64,000 nucleotides of DNA from Labyrinthula sp. Ha. Taxonomy: Eukaryota > Sar > Bigyra > Labyrinthulida > Labyrinthulaceae. The DNA lies in assembly GCA_015227615.1 (NCBI GenBank), contig JAALGZ010000003.1, forward strand, positions 1,984,001 through 2,048,000, in the 5' to 3' direction. The stretch's first letter is position 1, and every line of letters begins with the position of its first letter. A model generated the notes under the pieces. That model was not told where the DNA came from. It ran no database searches and was given only the letters and a program-made list of their open reading frames with translations. Shown here piece by piece: positions 45,811 through 56,771 of the stretch. Position numbers and translations under genes: made by a program.

Positions 45811-48800
45811 TTTTCAAACGAATTCTTGCTTTCTTTTTTTTCAAATCGAATAGTACCCGTTAAAAGATAAACGGGTAGGAATAACCGGGAAAATACCGGT
45901 TTTAAGTCAGCTGCAATTGATAAGGTATACCAGTTCCGGTAATTCAAAATGAACCGGTACTAGGTACCCGAACTTGTTTTTTGAGTTTTCTGTTCTTTAA
46001 GTGCTGTTCCAATTTCAATATAAGAGATTAAACAATAATAAACTTGTTCAAAATTTCAGTTCCCAAAGAGCCTAATTATAGCACTCCATTCATATATAGC
46101 AGAATATCTATTTGGAAAAATTAGATACTCAATTTAAATACTTTAAGTTCTTTATTCTAATAGTAACTTCTATGTTTAAGACCTATATTCGCAATATAGC
46201 TTACGAAACATTTTTAATTAATGGAGAAAATTAAATTTTTAATTTAGGTTTGATAAAGCTAAAACTAAAATCCAAGCGGTTGTATTAATGGTATGACCTC
46301 AAACTTCCATATTTAAGATTGCTGCCAATTATGCGTTACAGGCTTTTATGAGCTAGTAGTCGCAAATTTGCACTAAAGGTTTTTCCACAGTAATGGGTTA
46401 AGTGACCCCCCTAAATAATGTCCAGAAAGCAGATTTCCATATCAAGTACATTCAAGTAGGTTGTCATTCCCGTTTTAGGCGCCTAAGTAACGCAATAAAT
46501 GTCATAGTAAGTTTCTTTGAAAGTTGAACCTACCAGAACGCATTGTGTTATCATTGATTTAAAAAAAAGAAATACCCAAGGTTTTGGATTTACCCGGTAA
46601 ATGTGCCATGGTTCTCAGTTGACATAGAAGTGAGGAAATCCAATTGACTTAAAATCTTTGATTAAGAAAATCAAAGCTTGTCTTGAATCAATTTCTTAGT
46701 TTATAAATGCAGTTAACTGTGGCCCTGATATAATTACGGCTTTAAAATCTTTTTAGATATTACATAGAAATATTTAACCTTTAGCTAAGAAATGGTTACC
46801 AAACCTGTTCTTAATATATACAATTCAGTGTTCTAGAATATAAAAAGCTCATTGGTTGAGAGTTGAAAAACTGCGCATCACGTTTAATGCTGGAACGAGT
46901 GTTACAATGTAAGGTGCCGCCAAATATTGTGCCTATTCACTTATTTTCACTCAGAAAAACATTTTTATTATTTATGGTTATTTGGGTTATCGACGAAATA
47001 TTGAATTACTAGTATTTATGTTTCTTATCCTTCGTAAGAACTATAGACAAGAATCATCATTGGGATTGTTTGGCACCATGAGCTTAATACTGCCATATCT
47101 ATTTAACCACATTTATTTTTTTATGTATAGCAAACTATACGTGAATATCAACAGTGTTCATACTTTAAGAAAATTTCGGCTAGGAGTAAAGAAATTGATA
47201 ATAACTAGAAGGAGAGTAAAATTTTAACTTTAGACTGAGCGAGGCATAATCTTAATACACGTATCTCTGGCACTGTGATAGCAGCTCTTAGTCAAGAAAC
47301 AGGTTCTTATAAGCTCTCGGCCAATAAAAGATATTGTTTTCTCCATTGTTGTTAGAAGTATTTGTAGGACAGATGGGGGGGGAAGATAAACATAAACTTT
47401 TCTAAAAACTAAGTGAGTCAAAGTAAAGTGAATCATTTTCTCGTTCCAGAATGACTGAAGAAAGTAGGAAAAATCTACACCAGGAATGTCTCCCCTGTGG
47501 AAGATTCCATGAATACCCGAAAACCCCAAAGGTGTAGCAAACATAATTCTCTGAAGAAACAAAGCAATATTTATTGTGGAAGCAAATAATACTGCAAAGT
47601 GAATCATATCATACATAGATCAGTACCTTGTCAGATGATGTCTAGCTGATGAAAACTAGGATATCAACTTACAATATATCCCCGAAGGTTCAAATATGAA
47701 TTAACCTCGTAAGCTATTTGATTAAAGATGTTGTAAGTCAGCAAATTGCTTGATTCTCGAGATATTTTTTTTTCTAAGATAATTTGTAAAGCTAACGTTA
47801 ACCTTTATTAAGTTTACTATATACTCTTCTGCAGGCTAACTGTATTCACCTTAGCCCTTCTAGCTACAAGTATTATTTTACTTGATTTAACTCTTTAAGA
47901 TTTAGCTTCTTTCACGAATACTAAGGTTGTGCTGATCATTTGGTTTTGGACTCAAGCGAATTTGTACTTCCTAGAGAGAGCTATAAGCTTTACTTTAGTT
48001 TCTTGGATACTGGAATTCTTGTTATTGGATAACATATTATTTTCTTGTATCCTGGCGTAAGATAATTATTGGTAATCAAACTATTTTATTAATCAATCAT
48101 AGCTTATTCATCAAATGTAACATATCTGCAGAATGCTCAAGTGGCCCCTCGTACAGTTTGGATAGCTAAGAAACATACCTCTACAAACGATAGACAAAGA
48201 GTTTAAATATATGAAACAGAACTATTGGGTAAAGAGATGTGTATATCGTACTAAAACTCTTAAAGAAAGATTTCGCCTGTTAATTATTAATGCTCTAGCC
48301 ACTAGCTCTTTATCAAGATAAGATGTTTGGGGTTCCAACTGCATTCTTAAGATGAGGCGTTTGAACTGATAGTATAGGAACATTAAATAGATAACCATCG
48401 TTTACCTCTATCTTGAAGACAATTCATTAGAAATCAGAAGTTCTTGGCCAGATTAAACATAGTAAGAATATTTGCACTTGGCCTGTGGAGTTAAAAAAAA
48501 AACTAGTTACACTGAAAACGGAACTACCCAAATGATCCTCTGTTATTTTTTGAGTGGTCTAAGAGCTTCTTAATCTGAAATAGATACTGTTTCTAGCAAA
48601 TCTGTTTGCCAATACTTTCGGTAGTTGCATAAGAACCTCATTTCATTGCAATTTTATTTAGGCTACTTCAGAAAATCTTCTCTTGTGATCATGAAGATGA
48701 ATTTTCTGTGAATATGACGTTGCTCTCATACTCTAATCTCAATACTGAATTTATTTTTATGTACATTCGAAAACTCCTAATGTTTCTAACACAAGAACTA

Positions 48801-49166
48801 AATTTATACCAACAAAGATTTAATTTTTTTCAGTAATGTGTTTTCTTTTGTTCTCATTGTATCCTACAAAGCAGCAGAATTGCATCTTTTTTAAAAATAC
48901 AGCAAATATATTTGTGGATTGTTTTTCCTAGATTCTGCAGATAAAAAGTCTAATTGTCTATTTCTCACTAATTTAGTGCCTAGAGGTTTTCTTAAACAAA
49001 ATAACTTAGTTCATGAAAATAAACTACCTAAACATGAAAATATTATTAAACACTTTTATCATTATCTTAATAAAAACAACACGATCAAATTTATATTTTA
49101 TATCCTCCTTTCAACATCTGAATCAACCGAAGTAGATTTTCCTACTCCAAATAAGCCTACAACAAT
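45811..49166. other. AT-rich spacer
   Basis: No gene is well supported. Frames at 46982-47227 (+) and 47230-47616 (-) are hydrophobic and unsupported. A plus-strand frame at 48919-49170 ends 4 bp inside the stop region of the next gene. It has fairly ordinary composition but lacks an ATG at its start and has no recognisable domain. Confidence 0.4.
45851..45975. repeat. CCGG-rich inverted-repeat cluster
   Basis: TACCCGTT at 45854-45861 and AACGGGTA at 45870-45877 form a perfect 8-bp inverted repeat with an 8-base loop. AACCGGGA, TACCGG, TTCCGGTAATT, AACCGG and GGTACC follow within 100 bp. TAGTACCCGTT at the left and, inverted, TAGTACCGGTT at the right may be the ends of a small element. It lies about 40 bp upstream of the gene starting at 45810. 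It could be a promoter element or a short MITE. Confidence 0.4.
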
Positions 49167-50300
49167 CTAAATACTATGATAATCCAAATCCCGATGCAAC
49201 GCATTCTCAATTTCTATTTTCTCTTGCTCTAAACTATTATCTTCATCACTTCCTTCAAAATTCTCTAAATCATCAATAATATTGTGCTGATTACCTTCCC
49301 CAACAGACCAGATTGGCATCTGTGTAGCAACTGGAACCACTTGAACACTTCTACGTTGATCCTCAACTATTTCAGCTACTGCAAGTTGATTTTGACTTAT
49401 ATTTTTTAATTCCTTTGCTCTTTTATTTTTTCTATACCAAAAAATAAGGTTTAATAAAAGCAAAACAGTAAAACAAGATAAAAGTATTGCAACGAGAAAA
49501 ATACTATTTTCTTCATCAACAATTTCTTCTTCAGATTCTTCATTAATGGTAGGAGGTTGAGTTATTTCAGATTCACCTGTTGTAACAACTTCAGGAAAAA
49601 ATTCATCATCAACTGAACATTCACCAGTTGAACGACAAATATCACAAATCATAAAAGTCAACTCTTGAGTTATATTCTGGGAATCAAATCTTTGAAAAGA
49701 TAAATTATCTATTTGAATCTGAGATAATTCAACACACCTATTTAAATGATTTACATTATTTTGAACTCTTCCATTTTCAGAAATAACTCGAAAAGGATGT
49801 ATTTGAAGAGATTGAATAGAATTGCTGGTTAGAAAACAAGGTGAACCTTCATCAAAGTTTTTTGTGTAATCTAAAGCATTTTCCAAAGTGCAGTCAAAGT
49901 CTTCTGAAGGTTGATTGCATAAATCACCTGTACAAGAAAAGAGATTAACTCCTTGAGAAAACTGTACATTACTTAAAATATTTTGAGAAACTCTTTGAGG
50001 AGAATAGTTTTCTTTGCATCCAAAAGGAACAGCTAAAGTAAAAAAAATATTTCCTGATCTATTAAAAATAAATTCTCCCCAAAGACACTCTGTCTCACAT
50101 TCCGTAACAACAAATCCAGGAAAAGCTTCTTCAAACCCAGTGTTTCCTGTTGAGGTTGAGTCTCCGCAACGATCAGCACAAACTCCACTTTCTTGGCAAT
50201 CTCCAACTTGGGTAGAAAAGCAAGAATCAAAGCATTGAAGAGTGTAATAGCTTTCAATCAAACAAGATATACAAATTAGGTTTAGAAAGAGCGAGTTCAT
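49167..50300 (-). CDS. Cysteine-rich type I membrane protein, family copy A
   Basis: This 377-residue single-exon protein has a hydrophobic signal peptide (about 1-22) and a cysteine-rich ectodomain. One membrane helix follows at about 266-289 (IFLVAILLSCFTVLLLLNLI), then a basic stop-transfer stretch (YRKNKRAK) and an acidic cytoplasmic tail of about 80 residues. The 16 mature ectodomain cysteines (23, 27, 35, 41, 45, 68, 72, 95, 123, 128, 137, 155, 189, 219, 222, 228) are all kept in the two neighbouring paralogues. Family blocks are CFDSC, ADRCG, ECLWGEF, PFGCKENY and NLFSCTGDLCN. The tail has PVATQMPIWSV followed by an acidic stretch. It looks like a surface receptor or adhesion protein. 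The SC..D.CN ending loosely recalls Ly6/three-finger domains, but the rest does not. No family is recognised. Confidence 0.88.
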   Translation of the reverse strand: MNSLFLNLICISCLIESYYTLQCFDSCFSTQVGDCQESGVCADRCGDSTSTGNTGFEEAFPGFVVTECETECLWGEFIFNRSGNIFFTLAVPFGCKENYSPQRVSQNILSNVQFSQGVNLFSCTGDLCNQPSEDFDCTLENALDYTKNFDEGSPCFLTSNSIQSLQIHPFRVISENGRVQNNVNHLNRCVELSQIQIDNLSFQRFDSQNITQELTFMICDICRSTGECSVDDEFFPEVVTTGESEITQPPTINEESEEEIVDEENSIFLVAILLSCFTVLLLLNLIFWYRKNKRAKELKNISQNQLAVAEIVEDQRRSVQVVPVATQMPIWSVGEGNQHNIIDDLENFEGSDEDNSLEQEKIEIENALHRDLDYHSI

Positions 50301-52636
50301 TTGTCCGTCTTTGTATTTTTTGGTTTATTTTATGTGTATTTCTTTTACCACTTTGTGTTTGGATACAGTTTTGTTCCGTAATGATAATATATCGTTTAAA
50401 CGGCAAAATTTTCGGTTCAGTTTTTCAGATCAAATCTCCATGGTGTTCTAGGCAGTATTTGATTGGGTGAAGGAGCCAATGGATTTTAATGCAATCCAGT
50501 AGTATCACCAATACATTTTTAAAATTAGTTGTGTTGGGATAAAAACTTATATTCTAAACTATTTTTTTTGCTTGTATTGAAGGTTTTCCTTCTATATTAG
50601 AATCAACTATAGTGTTAGATGTATATAAAATTTCAAAGTTTTCCTGTTTCCCTATTTTTTGTGTCATTGACTGTGATATAGAACGCATAATCTTATCAGA
50701 TAGATTAAGCCATTAAGAAATAATTTTCTGATCTTTTCATCGCTACTTCAAGAAGAATGCTGAAGTTCTATTGCAATGGTTCGAAGTGCCACAACAAAGC
50801 CCACAACTTCTTGTATTTCGCAAGCATACTACTAATATGTGCCGATATGAAAGAGACTTGTAAGGACTAAAGAAAAAGATAGTAAGAATTGAGCAAGAAA
50901 GTTTGTTCATGATTGTTCGAAAAAACAAAATAAATATTTCTTACTTTAGTTTCCAGAGTTTAAGAGCACAATTATCTCAAGCACAAGTATTTACTGAAAA
51001 ATTTGTGTATTCAGATGTTCGTGATTTATGTCAGCTTTCCTTCAAAACACTATTCCATGATGCTCAACCTCATTATTTTGCAGAGCTCAACATCATTCAT
51101 TTTTAGGAACTGAAACGTGCTTCCATAGCCTAGACAAACTGCAAAAGCAGCTTAATGTTCAATAGAAACTATCTTGAATATTAACTTTATTTAGTAACCC
51201 TTCCACCAGTTCAACTTCCAGCAGCCGACAACTGACCTGAGAGAATCAAAACCCTGAAATTCTTTATTACCTTTGCATGGTGATGAATACAGATACTTGG
51301 GAACCATAACAAGAAAAACATAAGAAGAAAAAATTTCTAGTCCCAGAGCCTTAGTGCTGCTGCTTATTGTCTATAGTAAAAATAGAAGAGGACTATGCAA
51401 AACTCCTAACAGGTACCAATACAGAGAACAATACTGAAGATAACTAACAAATTGCCTTGCTTTTTTGCTATTTTTCATCATTTTGCTATATTTTTTATAT
51501 ATTAATATGGTTTTATTCTCCTATGCAAGGCATTGTACTATACCTCGCAAGTCTAGCAGAACGTATATTGCTTGTTCTTCTTGTTTGTGCTGCTTAATAG
51601 CTCATACCAAAGCTTAGTCTGCATTGACATATCGGCATTGAGTATTTCTGCAAGAGATAAAATTAATATGAGCGAATGAGCACCTCACACATTGATATTT
51701 GGAAGCCAAGGGAAAATATGATTAACCACTTTCATGTCAGAATAATGCTTTCTAAAGAGGACGAGATTTTTCTTGCCATTAGCCTTACAAGTAAACTCAT
51801 AACTTTTTAGTTTACGACTGTTATTCCAAGGGATTTATTTCTCTCAAACATACAGCAAACAGTGCTCATCAGTGATAATGTACTTCCTTTTTTCCCCAGA
51901 ACTACCCAAGTTCTTAATCTGCAATATTCATTGAGCCTTCTACTGGTACTTAGCTACTATTTCTATTCTCAAGTTATGGTACTACCAGAGCTATCATGCC
52001 AGAGTCAATGTCAACTCGCTAAACCTGGAAACAGCTATTTCGTCCTTAGTAAGTAATTTGTTTACAAACTTCTTCTTTTTTTTAGTTTATGCTAGACATT
52101 CAATTGAAGAACTACTTAGGATTTAACTTAATATTATTTTTAGCAAAACATTAGTAGTGGAAATGAGGTATGAACTCATCAAACTCTCAAAAAGTATATC
52201 TGCCACTACTAATTAAAATGTTTAGCGCCATGACAAACAGTGTAGGGGTTTGTAAAATTAATTAAGGTGTAACTGACCTTCTTAGCTGTAGTAATATATT
52301 AAGGAAGAATGACAAGACTTCCCTAGGTAAAATTTATAATATAAAAATCATATACCTTGAATAACTCACAGATGCTTTTTACAAAGGATATTTTGAAATC
52401 CTTTACAAATCATTTCATCTCTCAACAGCAGCATTCGACAAATGTTTTGTATAATTAATACGACGCCTTAGAATAGCTTAAAAGACGTGATTCTTGGAAC
52501 ATTTCGGTTCAGTCCAAATAATGGCGCATGAGAAACCTCAAACCCAAATAAAAAAAAAAGGATACTGAGGTTAATAGAATATATTTCATCAATATCAACA
52601 CTATACCAATAATTCCCGCCCTACTATCGCAACCAG
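50301..52636. other. Spacer between family copies A and B
   Basis: There is no convincing gene. At 50461-50481, ATTGG and CCAAT lie in inverted arrangement about 160-180 bp upstream of copy A, a position similar to the CCAAT palindrome upstream of copy B. Small frames such as 50903-51106 and 51862-52056 are unsupported. Confidence 0.45.
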
Positions 52637-53761
52637 CTAATGGAAGTCTAAATCAACATCTAGATCCTTTTCTACATCTACCTTCTGTCTCTGCCGTCTA
52701 TCCTCATCCACCTCTTCCATATTCTCTAATTCTTCAAGCACATCCTGTCCATTTCCAGCTTCCACCGACCAAATCCCCATCTGCATTGCAACTGGTAAAG
52801 CAGGAACATGTTTATCTGGTTCAGACACAACTTCAGCTTGCGCAACAGGCGCATTACCCAATGTCATTAAATCTTCTTTTTCTCTTTTTCTTCTATACGA
52901 CATCAACAAAATAATCAAAGACAATAAAGTAACAAGTACTACAAGTATAGGAATAATAATCACTTGTTCATTCTTTCCATCTTTATTGTCTTCAGTAGTT
53001 GGTGCAGATGTTTCATCATCTGGAACTTCTGAAATCACCTCTGCTTCAAATTCATCAGTATTAATATCACATCCTGGAGTTCCTCTACATTCATCACAAG
53101 TAATAAAACTAAGTTCTTGATTTATATTTTGAGAGTTAAATCTTTTAAATGACAAAGTTTGTATTTCAGAAGCAGTTAATTCTACACATTTGTTTAAATG
53201 AGATACATTAACTTTGACTAAACCACTTCCTATTACAACCCGAAAAGGATTTGAACGAAGAGGTGTAAACTCACTATTATTTGTAAAACAAGGTGAAAGG
53301 TTGTCAAAGTTTTGAGTATATTCTATTGCTTCTTCTTCTCCACAATCTGTTTGTTCAGGTGGCTGATTACAAAAATCACCCTCACAAGAAAATAAATTAA
53401 CTCCATCTGAAAACTGTATATTACTTAAAATATTATTTGATATTCTTTCTGGAAAATAATTTTCTTTGCAACCAAATGGTAAAGCAATAGTAAAAAAATT
53501 AGCATTAGAACGTGTGAAATTAAACTCTCCCCAGAGACACTCGTTTTCACATTCATCAACAACGAACCCTGGAAATGCTTGTGGAAAATTATTTTGTGCT
53601 CCAGAAAGTGATTGACCACATCTATCTACACAAACTCGATCTTCATTACAGTTGTTGAAAGAAGAAACAAAACATGAGTCGTAACATTGTGAAGCGTATG
53701 TGAAATCCAGTAACGCCAAAAATACTATAACGTATTGAACAACAAGGTAAGTAATTTCCAT
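52637..53761 (-). CDS. Cysteine-rich type I membrane protein, family copy B
   Basis: This 374-residue protein has the same layout as the gene at 49167-50300. It has a signal peptide (about 1-24), 16 matching cysteines (26, 30, 38, 44, 48, 71, 75, 98, 126, 131, 140, 158, 192, 222, 225, 231), an acidic linker, a membrane helix at about 267-288 and a basic border (YRRKREK). The tail motif reads PVAMQMGIWSVEAGN and is followed by LEELENMEEVDED. Potential N-glycosylation sites include NFT, NNS and NVS. It is closer to copy A than to copy C in several blocks (FPGFVV, NILSN, SQNI.QEL). An inverted CCAAT pair lies about 140-160 bp upstream. The protein ends DVDLDFH, similar to the other two ends (DLDYHSI and DIELDFRDLE). 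Confidence 0.88.
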   Translation of the reverse strand: MEITYLVVQYVIVFLALLDFTYASQCYDSCFVSSFNNCNEDRVCVDRCGQSLSGAQNNFPQAFPGFVVDECENECLWGEFNFTRSNANFFTIALPFGCKENYFPERISNNILSNIQFSDGVNLFSCEGDFCNQPPEQTDCGEEEAIEYTQNFDNLSPCFTNNSEFTPLRSNPFRVVIGSGLVKVNVSHLNKCVELTASEIQTLSFKRFNSQNINQELSFITCDECRGTPGCDINTDEFEAEVISEVPDDETSAPTTEDNKDGKNEQVIIIPILVVLVTLLSLIILLMSYRRKREKEDLMTLGNAPVAQAEVVSEPDKHVPALPVAMQMGIWSVEAGNGQDVLEELENMEEVDEDRRQRQKVDVEKDLDVDLDFH

Positions 53762-55586
53762 AAATATAAAAAGGATAGATAACTCTTTTTTTCTAAGTTC
53801 CTTTGTGATTTAAGACTGTTCACTGGTTTTTTCTTATGTTCTGTTCAACAAATGTCCTATCGTTTTTCTAAGGCTGTATTCGTATTCTAATTTCTATTTG
53901 ATTGGTTAGTTTAACCAATCATCTTTCGTTTACTATTTCACTTAACCAGAGTGTTATGTGACTCAAACACACACCAAATATGCTTTTTCAATATCAGGTT
54001 ATGCTATGGAATTATATAAATGCAATATCTCAGCTAAAATAGTATTACTTGGCGTGTTATGGTACCTGTGCTTGCTATCTTACCGAGTGGTACAGCTTGA
54101 TATTATTACAACATAAGAAACCAGTCTTGAGGTTCTTCAATTTACTTTGAGTAAGTATTTTTACTTTGAGTTTTTTGATAGTTCTTTCACTTTGAAACTC
54201 TTTTCTGCTATTCTACCATCATGTAGTTATTATCTTCTAGTTCATGGAATTGGAACCCAAGTTCCTGTGCCTTTGAAAGCTTCATCTTGCCCACTAACTC
54301 ACTTGAATTATTGCTGTAATAGTCAAATGTGAGTATAAAACGAACCCATTGTCACCAATCCGCCCAGTTATCCGTATCAAAGTTCTTTTCCTGGAAGCGC
54401 AAAAAAGGGGGGACAATCATTGCCAGTAATTTTCTGATCCCACCTATATCTAAAATATGACTGAGTCATGTAGCCCATTTTACTGTGGCTTCCACGTGGC
54501 GCAGAAACTGTGCAGAAAATGGCTGAGAGAATTGACACTTTTGCATGTTGCACACACAGCATTTGAGGAACATCAACGTCCAAAGAAAAAACATCAAAAT
54601 TCAAAAATTTTGATAATATCATTTGAGCTTTGATATTTTGTTTTCAAACATCACCCCTATTTTGCAAATATGTAAGTCTATACTTCTATGAGATACTTTG
54701 AAAGAAGTTTATAACCAAAAGTTTTACTAATAATACGAAACGAAATGTAAAACACTGTCATGATTTCATGCTTCTTCTTCCGAATATGGTTATATTTTAT
54801 ACAGAGACTTAAGTTCAATATTGGGAACCTTTATTGTCATTCTTCTAGTTCAAGACAAAAGTGTGTAAACTAAATTAAGAATCACTCATTCATTCCCCTG
54901 AAGTTACCCCAACTGAGAAGACCATGATAAATTTCCTTCACATGGAATTTAGGTAAAAAATGAGTTAAGTTCGTTTGTTGATTCGGAAGATTCTTCACCC
55001 ACAAGTGTTTTCTTTTGCAACTTCTAATAGATTAGAATAGCAACAAAAAAAACTTTAACTTAGAATCCATTTTCTGCAAATTTAGTCTAGAAGATGCCGT
55101 GAAATAAGAAGAAGTATTTTAATCGCACTACAAGTTTGGTATAACCCGAAAGAAGTTTAGTAAACTGAATGATAAATTTAAATGCAGGCTCTTGTAGGAA
55201 ACACCTTCAAAAAAAATCTCTCTCTCTTTATTAAACTTCGCAAGTATCAAATATTCTTAAGAGAATAACTATGATTAAATAGTTTTCACTAACCATCAGT
55301 GTCATTACAACATTTCCCAAAAATTTAAGAATCAATAAAAAGTCAAGTTATATTTTTCTTTTATATTATATTGGTTAAAGTTTAAGGGAACAAAGTTTAA
55401 TAAAAAAACACTCATATTTATATTTTGTTTGATTATTAATATGATACTAATACTTGAACAACAGAAAGAATATAAACAACTCAGATCAATAATTTAACAC
55501 TAACCACAAGACTTGAACAATATATAGAATATTTATAACACTAAATACTCAACAAACCCAAAATATAATAAAATATTTCTCTTAAA
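53762..55586. other. Spacer between family copies B and C
   Basis: There is no convincing gene. The stretch near 54377-54659 ends in a hAT-like terminus, which read on the minus strand is TAGGGGTGATGTTTGA starting at 54659. Its sequence after this terminus has an 81-codon minus frame without recognisable domains. Confidence 0.4.
53900..53920. promoter_or_regulatory. Perfect palindrome with inverted CCAAT boxes
   Basis: GATTGGTTA and TAACCAATC flank a 3-base centre. The site holds an ATTGG and a CCAAT in opposite orientation and lies about 140 bp upstream of the copy B start codon, a usual place for CCAAT boxes bound by NF-Y/HAP factors. Function is inferred from sequence and position. Confidence 0.4.
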
Positions 55587-56771
55587 CTACTCCAAGTCAC
55601 GAAAATCTAACTCAATATCGACTTTTCTCTCAACCACCAAATTTTCCAAATCTTCTTTCTCATACTTTTCTTCATCATTCAAATCTTCCAGATCATCCAA
55701 AACATTACCATTTCCAGAATTTCTTTCAACAGGCCAAAGAGGCATTTGTGTAGCTAAAGGAAGATGTTCATGCGTTTTATCTCCATCTTCCAAAACTTCT
55801 GCATCTGCAAATTGTTCAGCAGCTAATCTGTTGTGGATTCTTTTTTGCTCGTCTTTAGTTCTCTTTAATATAAAAAAGATCACCAAAAAAAGAAAAATGA
55901 TAAATGTTGAAGATACAACAAGAAGTAAAATAAACTCTAAAGCAAGTTTATCTTCTGGATCCTTATCAGATTTTGTTTCTTCATCTAATGTTGGAGATTG
56001 AGTACCGGAAGAGGAAGATGTAGGTGAGTTTGTATTTTCAGGTGCAGGTGTAGGTGAAATGACCTCTGGAATAAACTCATCATCAATAGAACAACCATTT
56101 GTATTTTCACATTCTTCACAAGTAAGAAAATCATACTCAATTTCAATATCTAGTGAATTAAATCGACGTAATCCAAGTGCTGAAACTTCTGTGCTATTAA
56201 AATCAACACACCTATTACGAAAATCTATATTTTCAGGAACTCCATCTGTACCTAATCTACGAAGTGGATTAAATCTGGTTTCTTGAAACTTTGAATTTGT
56301 TATGTAACAAGGAGAATCTGCACTAAAACTTTCTGTATACTCTAAAACTTCATCTATTCCGCATTCAGTATTTAATGGGGGTAAATTACAAAATTCACCC
56401 TCACAAGAAAACAAATTAACACCATTTGAATATTTTATATTATCTGCTATATCGCTTGAAATTCGTTCTGGGGTGTAATTTTCTTTACATCCAAAGGGAA
56501 ATGCAAGTATAAAGAAATTGTTTGTTGCTCTTGTAAAATTGAATTCTCCCCATAGGCATTCACTTGCACAGTCTACACTAATGAAGGCTGGAAAAGACTG
56601 GGAAAATCCAATAAGGGTTCCTGATAGAGATTCTCCACAACGTTCTGTGCAAATATCGCTTTGATCGCAAGTTTGCGGATCCGCAGCAATACAACTGTCG
56701 AAACATCGAGTTGAGAGGGTTATTGATAAAATTGAACACCAAAGGGTGAACATTGGTAATGTTGACATCAT
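55587..56771 (-). CDS. Cysteine-rich type I membrane protein, family copy C
   Basis: At 394 residues this is the longest family member. It has a signal peptide (about 1-21), the same 16 cysteines (23, 27, 35, 41, 45, 68, 72, 95, 123, 128, 137, 155, 188, 218, 221, 227), and the blocks CFDSC, ECLWGEFNF, PFGCKENY and NLFSCEGEFCN. A longer Ser/Thr/Pro linker (about 239-262) could be O-glycosylated and would hold the ectodomain away from the membrane. The helix lies at about 279-302, followed by KRTKDEQKR. The tail keeps PLATQMPLWPVE and an acidic end. It is the most diverged of the three. Two adjacent Met codons start the frame; either may be used. Confidence 0.88.
   Translation of the reverse strand: MMSTLPMFTLWCSILSITLSTRCFDSCIAADPQTCDQSDICTERCGESLSGTLIGFSQSFPAFISVDCASECLWGEFNFTRATNNFFILAFPFGCKENYTPERISSDIADNIKYSNGVNLFSCEGEFCNLPPLNTECGIDEVLEYTESFSADSPCYITNSKFQETRFNPLRRLGTDGVPENIDFRNRCVDFNSTEVSALGLRRFNSLDIEIEYDFLTCEECENTNGCSIDDEFIPEVISPTPAPENTNSPTSSSSGTQSPTLDEETKSDKDPEDKLALEFILLLVVSSTFIIFLFLVIFFILKRTKDEQKRIHNRLAAEQFADAEVLEDGDKTHEHLPLATQMPLWPVERNSGNGNVLDDLEDLNDEEKYEKEDLENLVVERKVDIELDFRDLE

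Noticed and set aside
46982-47227. Possible relic of the seven-helix family
   Set aside because: The hydrophobic pattern is similar to the last helices of the family, but none of its conserved blocks is present.
47230-47616. 128-codon minus-strand frame
   Set aside because: Its composition is no better than a chance frame, there is no domain or paralogue, and it lies inside a long spacer.
48919-49170. 83-codon plus-strand frame convergent with copy A
   Set aside because: It has no ATG at its start and no recognisable domain, and upstream exons could not be found. It is mentioned in the spacer entry only.
54377-54622. 81-codon frame as a hAT transposase remnant
   Set aside because: It sits beside a hAT-like terminus but shows no BED finger or hAT dimerisation motif.
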